A DNA stretch of 7,768 bases from Streptosporangiaceae bacterium (GTDB lineage Bacteria; Actinomycetota; Actinomycetes; Streptosporangiales; Streptosporangiaceae): the NCBI GenBank assembly GCA_030038715.1, contig JASHSO010000049.1, positions 1-7,768 of the forward strand. The letters are read 5' to 3'. The position numbers and the translations under genes are program-made. Positions 6,154 through 7,768 of this stretch are shown here, piece after piece. The first letter of the stretch is position 1, and each line of letters begins with the position of its first letter. The notes under the pieces are model-generated. The model saw only the letters and a program-made list of their open reading frames with translations. It did no database searches and was not told where the DNA came from.

Positions 6154-6180
6154 TCGGCCAGTGATTGGCGCGCCAGTGCC
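6146..6180 (+). terminator. Possible hairpin terminator after the NYN gene
   Basis: GGCACTG (6146-6152), overlapping the stop codon, is the exact reverse complement of CAGTGCC (6174-6180). Inside, CACTG/CAGTG (6148-6152 with 6159-6163) gives a shorter alternative hairpin, and a self-complementary TGGCGCGCCA lies at 6166-6175. There is no T-tract. It is placed correctly between the NYN gene and the next start, but the large loop and competing folds make it weak. Confidence 0.35.
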
Positions 6181-6242
6181 ACGCCCAGGTCGCTGAACTG
6201 TCACAACGCCATTACTTGCGCTGCAGTGCGATGGTTCCTGGG

Positions 6243-6248
6243 TACCGT
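6243..6248 (+). promoter_or_regulatory. Candidate -10 box of the leaderless TPR-like gene
   Basis: TACCGT is followed by 7 nt (AATGAAC) and GTG at 6256, the same spacing as at purD and pyrE. It decides the start: the ATG at 6250 is only 1 nt downstream of the box and would lie upstream of the predicted transcription start, and no Shine-Dalgarno precedes it. A TTGCGC occurs 21 nt upstream of the box, too far for a normal -35. Confidence 0.5.
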
Positions 6249-6255
6249 AATGAAC

Positions 6256-6822
6256 GTGGCGGTATTGAGCCGGGAGCAATTCGACTCGATCGAATTCGAC
6301 GCAGCGTGCAGCGGCGATCACCGCGCTGCCGCCCGGATGATGAGCCAGCTAGCGGCCACCGGGACGGAGACGGCGGGCATGCCGCGGGCCGAGGCATTCC
6401 TGCGGGCCGGCGAGCAGTGGCTGCTCGCCGACGATCCGGCCGAGGCCGCGAACGGGTTCCGCCAGGCCATAGCCGACGGCGGTCCTGTGTTGTTCAACCC
6501 CCGGGTACCGCTGGCGCGCGCCCTGTTCCAGCTCGGCAGACAAGCTGAGGCGCACGAACTCATTAGCCAGCTCAAGGCCGAGGTCCCTGCCGATCCCCGG
6601 ACCTGCGACCTGGTAGCCGAGCTGCTCGTGGAGCGCTCCGACCTGCCTGCGGCGCTGGACTGGGCGACCACCGGCGTCGAGGTGTGCCTGGCCGGGCCGG
6701 CCGAGCGCGGCAGCGACGGTCAGGACTCCGAGCTCAGGCTGCTGCTGCGACTGCGCTACCGCATCCGCAACGACCTCGGGCTGCCGGAGGACTCCTACGA
6801 CAAGCTTCTGGACGAGGACTGA
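6256..6822 (+). CDS. Helical TPR-like protein of unknown function
   Basis: This 188-residue protein is all-helical and resembles tetratricopeptide repeats without perfect consensus. Helix pairs include AEAFLRAGEQWLLADDPAEA (45-64) with ANGFRQAIADG, PLARALFQLGRQAEAHELIS (85-104), and DLVAELLVERSDLPAALDWATTGVEVCL (118-145). The last part is charged, LRLRYRIRNDLGLPEDSYDKLLDED. There is no signal peptide, membrane helix or catalytic motif, so it is probably a cytosolic scaffold or adaptor. The start is GTG at 6256, judged from the TACCGT box; ATG at 6250 would add two residues (MN). It is 102 nt downstream of the NYN gene on the same strand and converges with clpB with 8 nt between stop codons. 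A functional link to either is not shown by the sequence. Confidence 0.82.
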   Translation: MAVLSREQFDSIEFDAACSGDHRAAARMMSQLAATGTETAGMPRAEAFLRAGEQWLLADDPAEAANGFRQAIADGGPVLFNPRVPLARALFQLGRQAEAHELISQLKAEVPADPRTCDLVAELLVERSDLPAALDWATTGVEVCLAGPAERGSDGQDSELRLLLRLRYRIRNDLGLPEDSYDKLLDED

Positions 6823-6830
6823 GCGTCCGG

Positions 6831-7768
6831 TCAGCTGCGCTCGGGGCTCAGGCGGAGCGTGTCAGTTGGTTCATCCAGGTCGACGCGCACCTTGTCGCCC
6901 TCGCTGATCTCGCCTGACAGCAGTCCGCGGGCCAGCTTGTCGCCGATCGCCGACTGGACGAGCCGCCGCAGCGGCCGCGCACCGTACACCGGGTCGAAGC
7001 CGGTCAGCGCCAGCCATTCACGCGCGTCGGGCGTCACATCGAGCGTGAGCCGCCGGTCTGCCAGCCGGTCGGCGAGCCTGCCGACCTGCAGGTCGACTAT
7101 GCGCGTTAGGTCCTCTGTCGTCAGCGCGTCGAACATGATCACGTCGTCCAGCCGGTTGAGGAACTCCGGCTTGAACGTGGCCCGGACGACGGTCAGGACG
7201 CTATCGCGCTTGGCCGTCTCGTCCAGGCTTGGATCCGCGATGAACTGCGAGCCCAGGTTCGAGGTGAGGATCAGGATCGTGTTGCGGAAGTCAACGGTCC
7301 GGCCCTGGCCGTCGGTCAGCCTGCCGTCGTCAAGCACCTGGAGCAGGATGTCGAACACCTCTTGATGCGCCTTCTCGACCTCGTCCAGCAGCACGACGCA
7401 GTACGGCCTGCGGCGAACTGCCTCGGTGAGCTGACCGCCCTCCTCGTATCCGACGTAACCGGGCGGCGCGCCGACCAGGCGGGCCACCGAGTGCCGCTCG
7501 GAGTACTCGCTCATGTCGATCCTGATCATCGCCCGCTCGTCGTCGAACAGAAACTCCGCGAGCGCCTTGGCCAGCTCGGTCTTGCCGACCCCGGTCGGCC
7601 CGAGGAACAGGAAAGACCCTGACGGCCTGTCGGGGTCGGAGATCCCGGCCCTGGACCTGCGGACGGCGTCCGACACGGCCTGCACGGCGCGCTGCTGGCC
7701 GACCAGCCTGCGGCCGAGTTCGTCCTCCATCCGCAGCAGCTTGCCGGTCTCGCCTTCGAGCAGCCGTC
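6831..7768 (-). CDS. clpB: ATP-dependent chaperone ClpB, C-terminal part
   Basis: ClpB is the hexameric AAA+ disaggregase that threads aggregated proteins through its pore together with DnaK. The 311 visible residues start in [18 protein letters not shown], which leads into the second AAA+ domain; the N-domain, NBD1 and coiled-coil middle domain lie beyond the right edge. Counting from the Met at 7730, Walker [11 protein letters not shown] is at 44-53, the pore loop GYVGYEEGG at 91-99, Walker [12 protein letters not shown] at 112-122, sensor 1 LTSNLGS at 155-161, the arginine-finger region EFLNRLDD at 189-196 and sensor 2 GARPLRR at 250-256. The ClpB-type linker [13 protein letters not shown] and the lack of a zinc finger or ClpX motifs separate it from ClpX; ClpC is less likely given the [15 protein letters not shown] lead-in. 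The C-terminus is a short acidic tail ending SPERS. All catalytic motifs seen are intact. The promoter is outside the window. Confidence 0.95.
   Translation of the reverse strand, partial: RLLEGETGKLLRMEDELGRRLVGQQRAVQAVSDAVRRSRAGISDPDRPSGSFLFLGPTGVGKTELAKALAEFLFDDERAMIRIDMSEYSERHSVARLVGAPPGYVGYEEGGQLTEAVRRRPYCVVLLDEVEKAHQEVFDILLQVLDDGRLTDGQGRTVDFRNTILILTSNLGSQFIADPSLDETAKRDSVLTVVRATFKPEFLNRLDDVIMFDALTTEDLTRIVDLQVGRLADRLADRRLTLDVTPDAREWLALTGFDPVYGARPLRRLVQSAIGDKLARGLLSGEISEGDKVRVDLDEPTDTLRLSPERS

Noticed and set aside
3559..6221. TTGCGC exactly 21 nt upstream of the -10 boxes of both the micropeptide and TPR-like genes, as a shared -35
   Set aside because: A 21-nt spacer is too long for a primary sigma factor, and TTGCGC is common in this composition. 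The coincidence is noted but not claimed.
5485..6321. Minus-strand 278-codon open frame opposite the NYN gene
   Set aside because: It mirrors the low-complexity linker and runs through the next promoter; no domain is recognisable.
6821..6842. GAGCG...CGCTC inverted repeat between the TPR-like gene and clpB as a bidirectional terminator
   Set aside because: Only a 5-bp stem with a 12-nt loop, overlapping both coding ends; too weak in G/C-rich DNA to annotate.
1..7768. Mobile elements, defence systems, CRISPR, tRNA, rRNA or riboswitches
   Set aside because: No repeat arrays, transposase or integrase motifs, tRNA-like folds or riboswitch-like leaders were seen. Gene content is housekeeping and composition is even.

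Overview
The window is high-GC DNA (by eye about 70% G+C) from an actinobacterium. The evidence is the G/C-rich third positions, four GTG or TTG starts among eight genes, an actinobacteria-restricted DUF3151 gene between fba and purA, and several start codons placed 6-7 nt after a TANNNT box, as in leaderless actinobacterial mRNAs. It looks like core chromosome. I saw no transposase, phage gene, CRISPR array, tRNA or rRNA. A high-GC filamentous-type actinomycete is plausible, but I cannot name a genus.

Layout, left to right. Minus strand, 1-3484: purD (N-terminal 222 residues only, running off the left edge), then upstream of it purA, a DUF3151 gene and class II fructose-bisphosphate aldolase (fba). 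Transcription runs fba -> DUF3151 -> purA with gaps of 19 and 1 nt, so these three are probably one operon. A perfect 12-bp hairpin just after the purA stop probably ends it, and purD has its own leaderless-type start. Between fba and the next minus-strand gene, pyrE (3748-4284), lies a 41-codon plus-strand gene at 3598-3723 for a one-helix membrane peptide. It has the only in-frame TTA codon and the only TAA stop I found in the window.

Plus strand, 4504-6822: a 549-residue protein with an N-terminal NYN (PIN-like RNase) domain, a linker of about 280 residues rich in Gly, Pro, Gln and Ala, and a short conserved-looking C-terminal module; then a 188-residue helical, TPR-like protein of unknown function. 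The right edge (6831-7768, minus) is the C-terminal third of the disaggregase ClpB, convergent with the TPR-like gene.

Metabolically, purD and purA serve de novo purine synthesis, pyrE serves pyrimidine synthesis and fba serves glycolysis and gluconeogenesis. purD and pyrE share an identical 10-nt promoter core and the same 7-nt distance to a GTG start. No new multi-gene system is evident. The items most worth a second look are the leaderless-start set, a helically phased direct repeat in the pyrE promoter, the NYN protein with altered acidic residues and a long disordered linker, and the TTA-containing micropeptide gene. No gene-free stretch exceeds 300 nt; the largest is the pyrE/NYN divergent region (219 nt).
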